Shown: positions 22,316 through 35,701 of the stretch, piece after piece | Layout: every line of letters starts with the position of its first letter | Position numbering within the stretch: the stretch's first letter is position 1 | Assembly: GCA_002270565.1 (NCBI GenBank) | Contig: NQMI01000056.1 | Location: forward strand, 68,168 to 132,167 | DNA length: 64,000 nt | From: Stenocarpella maydis | Lineage: Eukaryota; Ascomycota; Sordariomycetes; Diaporthales; Diaporthaceae | Direction of reading: 5' to 3' | Made by a program: the position numbers and the translations under genes | Notes under the pieces: generated by a model | The model's database searches: none | The model's input: only the letters and a program-made list of their open reading frames with translations | What the model was told of the DNA's origin: nothing

Positions 22316-23139
22316 TTACCGTGCGGATGATAAGCTTGAATATTCGGCATGGATATCTTGATAGCATAGGCTTGGTGTGTCCTCAACGATTTTCTTTGGA
22401 TAGGGGGTCGAGAGTGCGAGCTCGCTTGGATTCGAGAACCGGAAGTTGTCCAGGCCGATTTCGGGAGAAACAGAAGCCGGGACTCTTTGCTGCTCAGCGG
22501 ACTCGTCGCCATCGAGCGCCTTGTCAAAGTTATCAGGGTGATATATCGGGCTTTCCTCGAACGGTCGATAATCGTGACTACAGCTCTTCCGGCCGACGTC
22601 CAACTACACTATCTGTCAGTATACCGTCACCTGGCTAAATTCTACTGCTTGAAACCCACCTGACACTCGACTGCAGCGTAGCGAGAATTATGGGTGTGTA
22701 TTGAGGAACCGTTGACTGCACTACCTTTTGTCAGTCAGCAATTTTCAGTCTGGAGATGAGGTCTTCACCTGGCCGACCCGTTATCAGCTTGTGCTGACAG
22801 CCTGCTAATGGTAGAGCGGGCAGTCAAAGCTCTTGAATACTTGAGTTCTTTGAAATCCCTCCACGGAACATCGAAATCGACATCAATGCTCTGATGCACG
22901 AGATCGCGGCGGACAACGTCTGATCGAATGGAATTGCATTCATGCCTAAGTCGATCCACGTCATCCAACGACAGAAATGGCTGCGATGAAGAAGTTGGGG
23001 AGCGTGGGGACCTAAGAACTGTCAGAAAATCCTGTGGTATTCTAAAGGGTGTACCCGGGTCCCTAGAGGGGGAAACGAGCTGCAGGTCTGACCTACCCCC
23101 TCCTATCAGGTGCATCTGTGGCGTGCTCGTGGCCACCAT
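22316..23139 (-). CDS. Hypothetical protein (3 exons, 239 aa), function unknown
   Basis: Proposed exons are 23139-22769, 22720-22660 and 22603-22316, with introns of 48 and 56 bp whose phases agree. The second has a TACTGACA-like branch site; the first donor is the less common GTGAAG. The N-terminal half has a Ser/Pro-rich start, then a charged stretch (LSLDDVDRLRHECNSIRSDV and FDVPWRDFKELKYSRAL). The short middle exon joins smoothly to RYAAVECQLDVGRKSCSHDY, and the C-terminal half is acidic and Pro/Ser-rich (FEESPIYHPDNFDKAL). No signal peptide, membrane segment or known domain. The C-terminus could continue, since the final codons also contain a GTAAGAG donor-like site. Existence is supported by uninterrupted protein-like sequence across three exons; function cannot be stated. 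Confidence 0.5.
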
Positions 23140-26100
23140 TAGGCGCTCTAGGCGCCGTGTTCACGTTATCTGGCATCTCGGATCTTTCCCTCCTGGCCAA
23201 AAGAGCTATAAAGCTTCAAGAGTAACCACAGAAGATCAAATCCTCTCTTGTTCTGGTCGACATCCAGGCCAAAATGACTAGAGGCTTGAGAGTGTCGGCT
23301 GGGAGCTACGGAGAAGGCAACTGCGGCCTTTAAGAACAATAGGGAGCGTCCGAGCTCTCAGTCAAGACCAAGATCAGCGGTGCCGGGCTCTTTCTGCGGG
23401 CTGGATGGCGCTTTGCGCGCTCACTCGCTTTCCTGGGCCAGCCACAACGACATTTCGGCTTGGTGCCGTCGTGCGCCACGTTCCTCCATAAGGCAACTGA
23501 GGCTAAGCATTCCCGCTGCCTTCCAGAAGCTTTCTTGGCTGGATTCTGACCAACAAAGCGAAGAAGCCCTGCGTCTGCCAACCTCAATGCTGGCTGCCCA
23601 CGTGGCGAGGCCTCAGAAGCTGGGCTACTTATATACGCGCTTCAAGGTCATGCGACTTTTGAACTCTTCACCGGTAAAATTAGCGCGGACAATCGTCGAG
23701 CCCAATCTAGATGATCAACCTCCATCAACAAGGGCTTTACCGCCAAGGTATACCGCCAGGCATCTTTGACAAGAGTACGCGAGGAGGTTCGTCGATCAGT
23801 CCCGGCTGGTGACACCTGCCTACACAAACAGCAGGCAGGTTCCACGTATCTGTGCGCATGTGTGCTCAAAATTTCCTGTTTGTCGTTATAGAATGGTATG
23901 GCGGGCTGGCTTGGCCACAAATCTGGACCATTTCCAGGGTCTACGGATCATTTTAAACCGGGCTGTGCAGCAAAGCAGGACTCCCAGGGGAAGAGACCGG
24001 GCCAAGTTCTTGGATAGTCATCTGTGGACCAAATATGAAGCGACAGGTAAGACTCTCGAGTGTTTTACAGTGGGATCTTGACAGGGCCCTAGTTGTTTTG
24101 TTGGACGTGACACGCCGGTGGCGGATCAGTATCGTGGTGGGATCTCAAGCTGAGCAGCTCGGAGGTGTCGAGGCTCACTTTCTCTTTCATTTGATCATGC
24201 CGTGTACCTTTCTGAGGAAACAGATATTAACGAATCCTGAAGGTGTTCTTCAGTCTTGAGATCCATGTGTCCGCTCGAACTCCGCCGAGGAAAATCGCCC
24301 CCAAAGGCACAAGAGACTAAGACTAGGTACGTAGTTAGTCCGTAACAGAGGCGGCACAGTACACTAAAAGCAACCAGGTCAGCAATCAAAGCCACAGATG
24401 GGTGTTGAAGATCGTCCGTATCACTACCAGTGGCCGCAGCCGAGGACGAAGATCAACCGTGCCCCAGGGCAGAGACCGAGAACTCCCCTCCTCATTCTGA
24501 TCGCCATTCATGGAGGGAGGCACACCAGTACACTCTTCAGTTCACACTGTCGGTCTTTACCTGGGCGAGAGGAAGGCAGCCAGGCCAGTGACCAATACCG
24601 CTGCTCGAACCTGTTTCTCGGCTCTCGTCCGTTCGGGCCGGAAGGAGCTGGCGTTGGGCATCAGCTGCCTGCTTATCAGACACTGGCCTCCCTTCTATCT
24701 TCTTTTACCGCCAGAGCCTGGTCAATGTAAGGGGTCTCGAGGTCGATAGCCTTCTCACCGCCTTCTGAGCCGCAAGTTTCTCGAGAATCGGTCGGCCCTC
24801 CCCAAATCTTGTTTCCTCCTCCTTTCCCATCTACTCCAGTCGGTCACCCACTTTTATACCCAGCCGCACTTACAAACACACAGGGCACTAGCTCTCTGAC
24901 CATCGCCCAACTCAGACATTCAACAACGCAAAGGACTCCGAAAAACACTCAATTTATACTGGTTACCAATAAGAAGGCTGCACTGCTCGACTTGGCCAGG
25001 CGTGGCGTCTGAGCGTGCGTCAAGCACTATGACTAGCTGTGAGCCTGATGAACAGAACATTAGAACGAGGCCTGTTGACTCAAGGCCCACCCCACTGTAC
25101 CAGTCGCTTTACAATGTTTGGATTGTACACAGGTTTTCTCTTCATCGGAATTCAGGATAGGAAACACTGAAGCCGTCAGGATACGGAGCCTCACACTGTC
25201 AGAATGAACGTGAAGACATTATATGAATCCGACCGCCCCCGCCCCCCCCCAAAAAAAAAAAACATTACCACAAACCAGGCTTGGGGAGAAGAGACGATGA
25301 TAACTGTTAGGCATGACGGCCCACTTACTCAGAGATGTTGGAGTCAAGCGACATGTCTGTCACGCTTCGATATTCGTGATCAAGCACGGCGCCCTTGAGA
25401 CACAGTCTAAAGTCGTCGCAGGACCTCGAATCAACATGCTTTGATAAGCCCACAAGCCATCAGGCATTGAGAGGATTAATCATGCTAACCAAAGTCAAGT
25501 TAGCGTCAAAACACATACCGAAAGATGAAGGATTAGGGTTTGAAACCAAGAGAAACGACAAGTGAAGAAGAGGAAGACAAATCCACGAAGAGAGACACTC
25601 GCTTCCCTTTAAACAAAAAGACGGGCCTAGAAAAAAGCGGGATCGGGACGTGGTCATCAGGTCAAAGGCCCACCCACATGCTTGTCGTACGAATGCATAT
25701 GTCGCAATTTTCAGTTGGCTCCAGTTCCGGGACAACACCACATCGAGTCACCCAAGTCACCCACACCTGGCAGCCACCCACAGCCACCAAGAGACCTAGT
25801 GCCAGCTGATACATGGACGGACGGCACACATCATGGACGATTCTGAATTCCGACCCATGAGCGCCCCAAACTGCCGCTTAGAATGAGAATCGGCTATACG
25901 AAACACTCGAGACGCTTTGAAATTACAGCGGATGGTGGACAGGAGGGCAGTGTGTTGATTCTACGTGAAGGTCGCCAAAGATAACGCCCAGAGCAGCGGA
26001 GATATGCACGCTGGCTGCCGAACTCGTCGACATCGAAAGAGCAGTACCGAAGGCCACCTGTTGAGAGCGGGTCACACGGGGGTCGCAATCAAACTGGCAC

Positions 26101-29100
26101 AAGAAGACCCGGTCAGATGCCCGCGAACTCGACAAAACGGATACGAAGACGCAGGACGCAATCTCAACTCATACCATCCCACCTATGCCGTTCGGAATCG
26201 CCGCGCACGCTGCATCCTGCACCTCTCTTCTGAGAGACACACGTGGCTCGGTACTGGCATGAGGACGTCGTCATGAGCGCGAGTGCAGTGAGCGTGATCG
26301 TCCCAATAGCCCAAGATGGCGCCATTAGCGCTGCAGCTTCAGCTTCCGGGCTAGGCCTTCCCGCCGCCTCCAGGACCGAGATAGGAAAACGGCCTTCCGA
26401 AAACAGCACGGCATGCATGACACCTCGGTACCGTGCGCGCCATCACTGAGATTGCGAGACCACACTCGACACGGGCCTGGTAAAGTTACATTTCAACATT
26501 GCAGCCCGCGCGCGGCGCAGGCTTTTCGCGCCGAATGCAAAAGCCCAGACGAGGGGTTCATGCACAACATACACGCCACGCAAGATGCCCGCAAGCAAGG
26601 AGAGATAACCGAGCGGGCTGGCAGCATCCCAGATGAGGTTGTCCTGCCGGCAGCAGCTCTCAGGTCAGCAGACGGGGTCTGCCGTTGATGCGGCTCAACA
26701 GCCCCGCGCGGGCGCTCACTCAGAGCACGTCCTCCCGCGTCTAGCGCCCGAGAATTGAAGGTGTTCAGTGGGCCTGGACAAGGGAGGAGGCCTGCAGCTA
26801 CAGTAGTGTAGCTGCAACAACACCACCACCACCCGTGCACAAGGGCGATAAACCGGTACGGCACATGCGTTCTGGTCGGCTTCACCCTGACCCGTCATGT
26901 TGGCAACTATCACGGCAACCCGGCAATTTAAAAATCAGCAACTTTAGACAACGATAGTACTACGCTGCCCGCATCCTCTGGGAGGATAAGCATCGAAGCA
27001 CACGAGTCGAGCCAGTCCGGAACAGCGCATTCCCACCGAGCGCTGGCGAATCCAACTTGAAATTCATCAGTATCTGATGTGACAATGATTTCAATACGCC
27101 AACCAGGCGCTCACTACCGACCAATCATTCAACAGTATATATTGCAGGACCTTAAAAATTCCGGCAGACCCTATATATAAATAGCTATATGTGACAGTAA
27201 GTGCTAGAGTTACGGCTTTGACAGGACTGGGTCTGGACACTGAGGTATCGCCAATGTCCAACAAACTCAGAACACGTATAGAAAATATCTATATATCTGG
27301 TTAGGAAGGTGATTATATAATAAGATTACCTATGTATATTACGAATAGAATCGTGACATAGAGTCTATCAAATATATGTGTCCTTTGATCCTGTAGCTTA
27401 ATCGGCTGAAGTAGATTGTATTCTGCCAGGGTACTGCAAACTGGAGCTTGGGACTTTGCTTTCCATTCTTAATGCTTACCGTGAAATTCTTATATATAGT
27501 ATATATACATGATTACATGCAAGACCTCAATATCAGGACAACGCATCCCATCCGAGAAACATCATTGCCCGCATCTATCTGGCTGTAATTGTGCATAATG
27601 AAAGCTTGAGCGGGAATTTTCTCTCTCGGATCCGTTTCCTCTTACTAATGACTTCTCTTTGGAAAGATGCAATCTGTGGTGATTGGTATCCCATCTAAAT
27701 TGTGGATGTTTACAAAGACACTTAGAACGGGAGATTCACAACCACCCAAAGGGAGAGCAAACCGGTATATCAACCGATGCCCACAGCACCTTTTCCCGTA
27801 GTACTTACTTCCAATGATTGCTCCCACAGTATCTTATCCCGCAACACTGGAAAACCCTCTATTTGGCATCTACTCCTAATACGCCCATCTAAGATTTTTG
27901 GATGGGTGAATTAGTATACATCATACCTAGGAGCTCTGCCATTCGCCATAGGACAATAATGTACTGGTGTATCCCCCCCTTCCCCCTGTGAATCTCGACA
28001 TTTCTTCTAAGAGGTTGAACATGGACTCGTCTGGTCGAGTTTTGCTGAACTGGTGGGTACCTAGGGACTTCTCCCGGCCATTTATTGATGTAAAAGAAAT
28101 CTTTGTAGGCCCTTGAAGAGAAGAGATAGCATATCCAGTCTTATAGGTAGTAGACTGACTATTTCCCTTTATTGATAAGCAAATCTCAAGGTGAGATGGG
28201 CATCTGCCGCTCAGCAAAGCTCCCAGGATAGCGACAGAATATATGCTTCAGAATGTATCGTATGGTTTTACAGTGGTCACTGCTATGGATCGGGGGAATC
28301 GCATGTAATCGTAATCAACGCCTGCTCTGATAAATCCCATGATATCAACCAAATTCCAAGTGTATCCTGAGCTTCCCTCGTCCTGGTCGGTATTGTAACT
28401 TGGGCGTTTGGGCACCGTCTTGGACCACAGTCCACAAGGGTTCTAAAGTCCCCATGTATCCTTCATACGCATATCTGAAAATGAGCCCAACTTCCAGATA
28501 CAGAGAAGCCCAGTCTCGTGTGTTGAGCTACCTTGGACGTGGGATCCGGCATCGTCCACAATCACCGCACCGCGAATCCCTATGCCCAGATGAACAAGTC
28601 ACCCAGTGGTCAAATCAGCCTCGTTGAAATTTTTTCTACAGCAGGGATCCATTACCACAGAACATGCGGCTCAAATCTTGGTGAGCGCCCCCTCCCCCCC
28701 CCCTAGATCCGCACGCGGAAGAGCTACAACTAAGATTGTCTGCCTCGCCATAATCTCAGCCTCTTCCAGCAGGCTCCTCGATGGTTTGCCTTGGCTTCTT
28801 TTCTGGCCCAGGTCTGCGTGTGATTCGGTCGAGCTGCCCCCTGCACTCGAGTCCGACTATGCAGGGCAAGCTATCATCCCGCCCTAGCGTCGCCCCTGCA
28901 GGATTCCCTGCCTTGGGCCATCCATCGGCGACGTGAGTAGTAGCCCTGGCCGATAAGACCTCACGCCGATCGTAGGCAGGAGCTTATGCCGCATCGCATT
29001 TGCATTGGGCTACGACTGCAGACTCACCAAGTCAGATGGACCTTTTTTTTTTGGCCGAGGGAGTTGCAATATCGGGCTAACTACATGTGCAAGCTCGGAG

Positions 29101-29751
29101 ACATGACAGGCAACGTGCTCCTATTATTAGCCCTGGTTGCTCCAGGAGGATTCTCATCACCAATTTAATCTGATAAATGCCCCTTAGTTTCAAATGTATT
29201 GTTTGTTTGTGATTTACCCCTGCATGGGGCTGCCGCCTGCGGTGGGATATCATCAAACTTGTCCAAGCACCGTGCCTCTAAGCCACAGAAGGGCGTTGTC
29301 TTGACCTCGGGAGCGCAACATGGGGTCTGTTGCCTTGAATCCTACAGACGCAAACCAACCGTATACCCAGAGCCAGCGTCGGTTCAAAGTTCCGCCATAG
29401 GCAAGACCAATACGTCTGATTTTACCCACATGCTTCTTCTTTGGTGCTGACTTTTAGAGGTTGGGGCTGGCCACGACAGCCTAGATGGCCCCTCTCAGCC
29501 GCAGGAGGCGGCCCCTTCAAGTGTAGCTTTAAGCGTCATGGACTTTTGCAACACAAAGAAGGCATCATTGGTTTTCCTCGCCCTCAGAAAACGGGCAGTA
29601 CAAAGGGGGGGGGTGCTCTGGTTGCCTACTTTCTGCTCCTTCTCGCACAAGAACTGCACTATTTTCCCTCCTTAGCAAGCAGGTCGGTGTCCGAAACACA
29701 GAGATGGTTGAGACATGCACACAGAAAGGTAACCCTGAGGCACTGCACACC

Positions 29752-29780
29752 GCTGCTGCTGCTGCTGCTGCTGCTGCTGC
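29752..29780. repeat. (GCT)n trinucleotide repeat
   Basis: About ten uninterrupted GCT units, outside any supported gene. Confidence 0.95.
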
Positions 29781-29949
29781 GTGTCCCTTGTGCTCTCGGT
29801 GAGCTTGTACTCGGTGAGCGCCGTCGGGTCAGCAGCGCTCAGGGGGAAGTTTTCTCAAAGACCCGACGAAGAATGCGAAGTCGGAGGCTCATAACCGAAG
29901 GCCCAATTGGAATTACCCGTCTAGCACGAATGCGTCCTACATAAATAGG

Positions 29950-29972
29950 TACATACATACATACATACATAC
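29950..29972. repeat. (TACA)n tetranucleotide repeat
   Basis: Nearly six tandem TACA units about 170 bp after the GCT repeat, in non-coding sequence. Confidence 0.9.
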
Positions 29973-32636
29973 ACAGCAGGTGATGTTCAGGATCGAGACT
30001 GTTAACAGTGGATTTCGGGAGCTGTTGTGGCGCCTGGAGGGCCCAGCTGCGTGTCTTGCAACCCCCGCATGCCCAAGTATGCTGGGCCCGCAGCGGTCAG
30101 CCTAAAACCAACCCGCCAAGTCAAAGCAAGTCAGACACAATCTCGTGATAGATGGACCGATTGTTCCGAGACCTCCCGAGCCTCATTGCCTCAACAGTCA
30201 GTCTCGTCATTACCGGGTTATACATTCTCGAAATGAGCCATGTAAAGTGGCCCCAAATGCTTTTCGAGTCTGGAATCACGCACAGCAGCTCAGAATGCCG
30301 GTTGGAACCATCTCACACGCGTCACTGACCTTCACCGGCCTGCAGGGAGCAATAGTCTCTTGCAAGGAATCTTACCCACCAGGGGCATTGATCGGTCGCA
30401 TTCCTCGAAAGGACCTGGCTGCTGCCTCATTTATTCATTTCAAACCTACATATGCTACCTCGGCGTTCCTCGGATTCCACCAACGCCGCCCCCCCCCCTT
30501 TCCCTTCGAGGCGAGACAGGTTCCTACTCCTCAAGGCCGGGCGCGATAAACTGCCTGTCCCCTCCTCTGGGCAAACATGGGGCAACTCTCTTCAACAGGC
30601 AGCAGAGATCGCCTTCCAGGCTGCGATCTGCCTTCTACGGCCGTTCGATACGGCTCTGTCTTATCATCAACTTTGTCATTACAGCATTTTTTGTCTGTCA
30701 TATTCGAGTATTTTGCTGCCCTTCTCCCATACTGCCTTGTCGCCTTCTCCCTTTCCCAGGCTAGAGGTGGGTCACTGGGGCATGATAGTGCCTAGGTGTG
30801 CAACCACCAAGCCAGGCAGAGCAGGAATATGCCTCAGCAGCCGACACCCTCAGACCTCATGGAGAGATGTCTAATCCATGGCGCAATTCCAAGTCTGTGA
30901 GCGCAATGGCGACTAGATGAAAGGTGTGGAGGCATCGTGATTTATCGTCCTGCTAGAGGGATATCCAATCGTCCTCTAGTCCTTGTAGTTACTGAGGTCT
31001 GCTGTTCATTCCTGCCATCCACCGACAGCCTTGTTTTCCAGGCGAGGGTGAGCCGTTTGCTGCATGTGTGCGACCCACCGAGCTACTGCAGCGGGCTACT
31101 ACAGCCTGCATCTGCAGCTTCGGAGCCAATTTCTCACCAAGGCCTCCCCCGCGCCGGCAGGGTCATTTACTAATATAGTCCCCACCCTGCAGCTCTGCGG
31201 GAACTTCTAACCTTCCAGATCCATGCGCTTCGGACCCCCTTGCGCGCGCCATACTAGCCACGACGTCATGTCCATTTTCAGAGTGAGATGTTTATCTCCG
31301 ATCTATGCCCGTCAAGAAGGGTGTGCAGACGATCGTGTGATTTAGAATTCGGTGTGGAACCTGTGGCGCTGTCTCGCTGAGGCCAATGGCAAGGAACCTT
31401 GGAAGGCATCCTGCATGAGGGGAGGTGAGCCCTGGCCGCCTCTATAGATACAATCAGCTGACAGCCTGTAAGCATCCAGCGTGAAAGAAGGGCTAGAATA
31501 TTCTGCCGAAGCATTGAGTCGTTGTGTCTGCTGCTCTGTCGCTTCATAAGTGTTCTCGGGGACATAAAGTGCAGTCTTGGAAGCGCCGTCTTGGAAGTGC
31601 AGTTTTGGTAGGGGTTGTCCCAGGCGATCATGATCGACGCAATAGTATGGCGACATTAGCGACTGCATGTGGACAAGGATCAAGCTCCCCGGTCGTGAAA
31701 GTGCAGCTTTCCGATACTCTGGACGTATTCGCCTTCGGTCAAGAAGATTAGGTGCGACGCATGAGACTATCATGAGAGCTCGGCATTGGTCGTACGGAGC
31801 ACAATGTGACACACCGACGGGGCTGGACGTGTAAAATCATTTCTGGAACATGCAACAAGCTGTGCAATGATCGCGTCTTGGAGGAGCCAGTAACACCCGT
31901 GGCGCAGATTTCTTGATGTGTTTCCGGGGCAGCCTCGATTCGAGCATCCAGTGGTGTGGGCGAGGCATCTTGATGCAAGTGAGCATTCATCATGTGATTC
32001 CTCGAGGCTGGCTGTGTTGCTCTACTGTCACCGAAGCATGTGAATCGTCATCCATCGTGGATGACGAGACTGCAAACTGCAAAAAACCAACAGCATCACG
32101 AGGGGCTGACGTCAGGCAGAAGGGTGAGGAACTCCAAGCTCCTGTTGGAATCTCAGTCATGATGACAGCATTAATTTTAAAATTTCACAAACGAGAGAAA
32201 TGTTCACCGGAATTCTATTTGTTGGTGAAGCCCAACCATTGCAGGTGTCCACCGCCGGTGTCGTGCGCCAATGATAGATTCCTGACGTCTAAAAACGTCT
32301 GTTATAAAGTCCGGTACTCCTGATATTCTATTGGGAGGAGCTAAGGTCAAACCGAAGAAAACGTATATTAATGCACAGGTGTGGCACCAGCCGGAGTCCA
32401 CGTGGATAGTGGCGGGCTGGTAGTCGACGTTTGTCCAAAGTAAATAGGCCGATATCCCAATCCATCGGAACCCGGGATTCCACAGTGTTGATTCCGGTGG
32501 TCCAAGGTGGTCCGCCGAAAGTCACCAGAGTCTAGGATGCTCTGGGGTAGTACAGACCTAAACACACAAAGAGTAGGAAAAAAGGATGAAGGAGTATAGC
32601 TCTGGAGCTGCAGGGAAACCCACCCCAAAACCCAGG

Positions 32637-32880
32637 TCAGACATGTGTCCAGTTCCCCAGGCATGGAGTTGGAGGTTCACTCCTAATCCCTGGTGTCCAA
32701 CCAAGTGACCAGCGTGTTGGCTGACTTCTAAGGTAGATGAACCGAGCGTAGTGCGCAGCTTCAGAGTCAAAATTGGGTTCCACGGGACCGGTGAATGGAG
32801 CCGGGTTGCTCTTCGTCCAAACATCCAAATATGGCATAGCACTGTGGCCAGAAGCGAGGTCCTTGAGTTTCCAATCCCTA
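32637..32880 (-). other. Possible orphan exon or gene fragment
   Basis: A minus-strand frame of about 80 codons reads as ordinary protein (WKLKDLASGHSAMPYLDVW, later FDSEAAHYARFIYLRSQPTR). It is preceded by a good acceptor context (a GACG branch-like sequence and CCCCTAG). No partner exons or recognised family. It may be a remnant of a gene that once followed the Est1-type gene on the same strand. Confidence 0.2.
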
Positions 32881-33229
32881 GGGGAACGTCATAGCCCCTG
32901 CGGCGAACCTCTGGAAGGATCGGGCTCGGAGTTAGCTCCGAGGACGGTACACCGGCTTGGATGGTTATGAGGCTGTGTTGTTGTATTCAGCCCCTAATCG
33001 CCTCCCCGCCCCCCCGGGGGAAAAAATAAGAAGCCAGCAGCAGTGGCTCTGCTGATAGGCCAACGGGTCGGATATTGTATGTCTAAATATGATTAGCAAC
33101 GCAAAAGGGCATGATGAAAGGCCCAGGAAGCCTACCAAAGACGACCGCAGCCTGCAGGCACGCAGCCTCTGTCCCCGAGCATGGAATTGAACGACCAACG
33201 CAATAGCGGCTACTCACAAACGTATGAGC

Positions 33230-35701
33230 TCATGGTTCTGCCTTGTCGGTGATCATAGACACGTCGTCATCCACAGTTGGCGCGTCCCCGTCATCCTTCC
33301 CGGTTATCGAGCTCTCGGTTCCCTGGTCAGGAGTTGTCGTGCTGCCGGTAGTTGATGAGTGTAACACAGAACCCTCCTTCACACTCAGTGTAGCGTCCTC
33401 GCCTAGGTCATAGACGGCGTACTCCTTTCCAAACTCAGGGGTGGCTTTGAATTGTTTGCTTTTTTTATCATAAGTCAGCCACTTGCCAGGAAGGGCAAGC
33501 TGGTAGCCCAGCCAGAGGACCCGCTCTTTCCTCTGCTCGGTCATGGAAGCAAGCTCAAAGGTTTTCTCATCATCATCAACCTTGTTACTAGTGAACCAGT
33601 CAAGTGGGTATAGCTTGTCAGTCCAGAGCAGACCACGAAGAGCCCAATCCTCCGGCAAGGGTCTGTCGCTTGGCCGCGGGAATTCCTCAGCCTCGATGCG
33701 TTGATGGCTCTGGAAGTCAATCGACAGGGAGTTGAGCATCAGCGCCACCAACGACCATGGGAAGCATTTTTCAACGTGCTCCATAGCAGCCTCATTGGCG
33801 GCGATAAACTTCATAAAAGACAGGCGGACATTGAGATAGGGGAGAACGTTGGGGTCACCATAACGACGCGAGACGATCACGTCGCACTCCTGGGCCAATT
33901 CAGATGCCTCGTTGAAGACAGGGGATGGTGTCGGCTTGTCGTCTGTCGAGTTCTCCATAAAGGCGTCCCTATCCGATTCTGGTAGGATAGCGGTCATCAA
34001 AACGTTGGCATTGCCCTGTGAGTTGGTCTCAGTCTTGCCGTACTCGAGTTGGGCATTGCAGTTCGAGATGGCAATCAACGCGCCAGGCTCCATCCAGCTC
34101 CTGGTTGTCCGCGCAATGTGATTGTCCAAATGTGAGAGAACTTGACTCTTGGCCTTTACATATTCAGCCGCCAGTTCGTCCCGGTTCTTCGGAAATGCCT
34201 TGTCCTTCTCATCCATATTACTTGTAATGAAGAGAATTCCGTGTGCCTTGACAAAATTCAGGTCGATGGCCTGGAGCCGAGTCTGGGTTCCGTTGATGAT
34301 AGGATCGAACAATGTGAGGACGCTCTCTCGGGCAGACTTGAATGGTATTGCGACGCACAGGCTCTTGGTGTAGTAAAAAAGCTGCTTTATAGCATAAGGC
34401 CTCGCAAGAATTGCGAGATGATGGTAAAGCCTCCCGGTAGTCGGCGCCTTGTCGCTAGCCTTGGAGTACCAATATCTCGAAACATCTGTCCAGATCTCCC
34501 TGTCACGGATGTCTTCATCCTCGATGGCCATACGGTAGCGCCCGAGGTCGCCAAGGCACTCGATCCAAGTGTCTTCAAAAGTTGGGACTGTCTCATATAG
34601 TAGAGCCATCATCGAGTAGGCGAGGTAAATAAAAGTGAGCATGTGTTCCAGAGAGGCGGGGAGCCTATGCCGTAACAACTCGAGAAATGAATGTATGCCG
34701 TGGCGCCACATTCTCGCTCTGCCATGTGTTAGACCTTCTGGGAATCCCACATTACAACAGACGGAACACCGTACGGGGAGGATATGGTACGTACGGCATG
34801 GCATATTTTGACGCGAGCCGCCTCAGAGCTGGGCAGGCAGACGGGTGCTGGCTGGCTAAAAAGAAGTCATGGTGTTCGTGTAAAAGCGTGCGGTGCAAAG
34901 CAATCAATGCCTGCCACTGTTCGTTGTTGAGCTTGGGGCTCGAGTCGTTCTGCGCGCTCTGTGAACTATCGACCTCGATGCATTTGGACTCGACCCTATG
35001 ATTATCAGGAGGGGGTCAGTGGGGAAGCGCATAGGAGACAGCCGCAGCTCCAGACAGAGGGCAACGCACATGACCAGGCCGGCATAAATCCCCTTCACTT
35101 CGGCGACCAATTGCTCCTGGCTGATGGGACGAGTCGCTGGTTGCCCAATCATCTTGTTCACACAAGCATCCTCCTCCTCCTCCTCCTCCACCGACTGGTT
35201 ACCGGCTGATTTGTTGTCACGGCGGCGTGACGGACGAGAAGGGACGGGCTGGGCTGGAGGTTGGTTGCGGGTTGGAATGGGGTCGCCTTCGTTCCACAAA
35301 CGGCCTTTTGTTCTGGCATGGGGGCGAGCAGGAAAATCCGCAGTCGAGCCGTCGGCGGGCGTGTTCTGTTTTGGTTTGGAGCGTCTACCGGGGGAGGGCG
35401 AGCGTGTACGGTCTCGTTTGATGGAGGTGGTGGGACTCTTCAGCCGTTTCCTTGCCGGCGCACCATCATCAGGCGCTGGGTCGGCGCTCTGATTTTGGTC
35501 GTTGGCTTGCCCTTGCCGAGGCTGATCTTTGGACGAGGGCGAGGGGGCCTGGGGCGGACCCGTCGACTCTGCCGGGGCGGCTTCATTGCTGCAAGAGGAC
35601 ACAGTCAGTCAGCTGGGCGCATCAAGGACTGAGGGGATCGCGACGCACTTTCGGGCTTGCCGGCGCAAATGGTTGATCCAACCCTGTGCAAGATTGGCCA
35701 T
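33230..35701 (-). CDS. Est1/Smg7-type DNA/RNA-binding domain protein (4 exons, 753 aa)
   Basis: Exons are 35701-35649, 35588-35070, 34995-34795 and 34718-33230, with introns of 60, 74 and 76 bp; every phase agrees. The N-terminal ~160 residues are basic, Pro/Ser-rich and disordered, with a short Glu run encoded by a CTC repeat (35,170-35,189). From ISQEQLVAEVKGIYAGLVM (to residue 191) the protein matches the helical core of fungal Est1-like proteins, continuing through WRHGIHSFLELLRHRLPAS, GRLYHHLAILARP (~353-365) and SARESVLTLFDP (~386-397). That core is the Est1 DNA/RNA-binding (TPR-like) domain shared by telomerase-associated Est1 and nonsense-decay proteins Smg5-7. The C-terminus (from ~670) is acidic and low-complexity. 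No PIN nuclease domain is visible. Likely a nuclear or cytoplasmic RNA- or telomere-associated factor; which role is not decided by sequence. Confidence 0.85.

Larger units (their letters stand above)
23140..33229. other. ~10 kb gene-poor stretch
   Basis: Balanced GC with no gene I can support. Short protein-like fragments occur on the minus strand at ~27,930-28,220 and ~28,380-28,540, and near 32,640-32,880. They lack starts, consistent splicing and recognised motifs, so they may be decayed genes. A small AT-rich island lies at ~27,100-27,600. Open frames at 26,160-26,890 and 31,280-31,810 are not convincing. Simple repeats at 29,752 and 29,950 are listed separately. Confidence 0.5.

Noticed and set aside
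26164..26885. Minus-strand frames with a hydrophobic stretch (APSWAIGTITLTALALM)
   Set aside because: No continuous exon set could be built, and opposing frames are equally long.
29441..29944. 167-codon plus-strand frame containing a Leu run
   Set aside because: The Leu run is just the GCT repeat; the rest has no protein-like pattern.
31342..31812. 156-codon minus-strand frame
   Set aside because: Looks mildly protein-like but has no recognised domain, no splice partners and average composition; kept only as a possibility.
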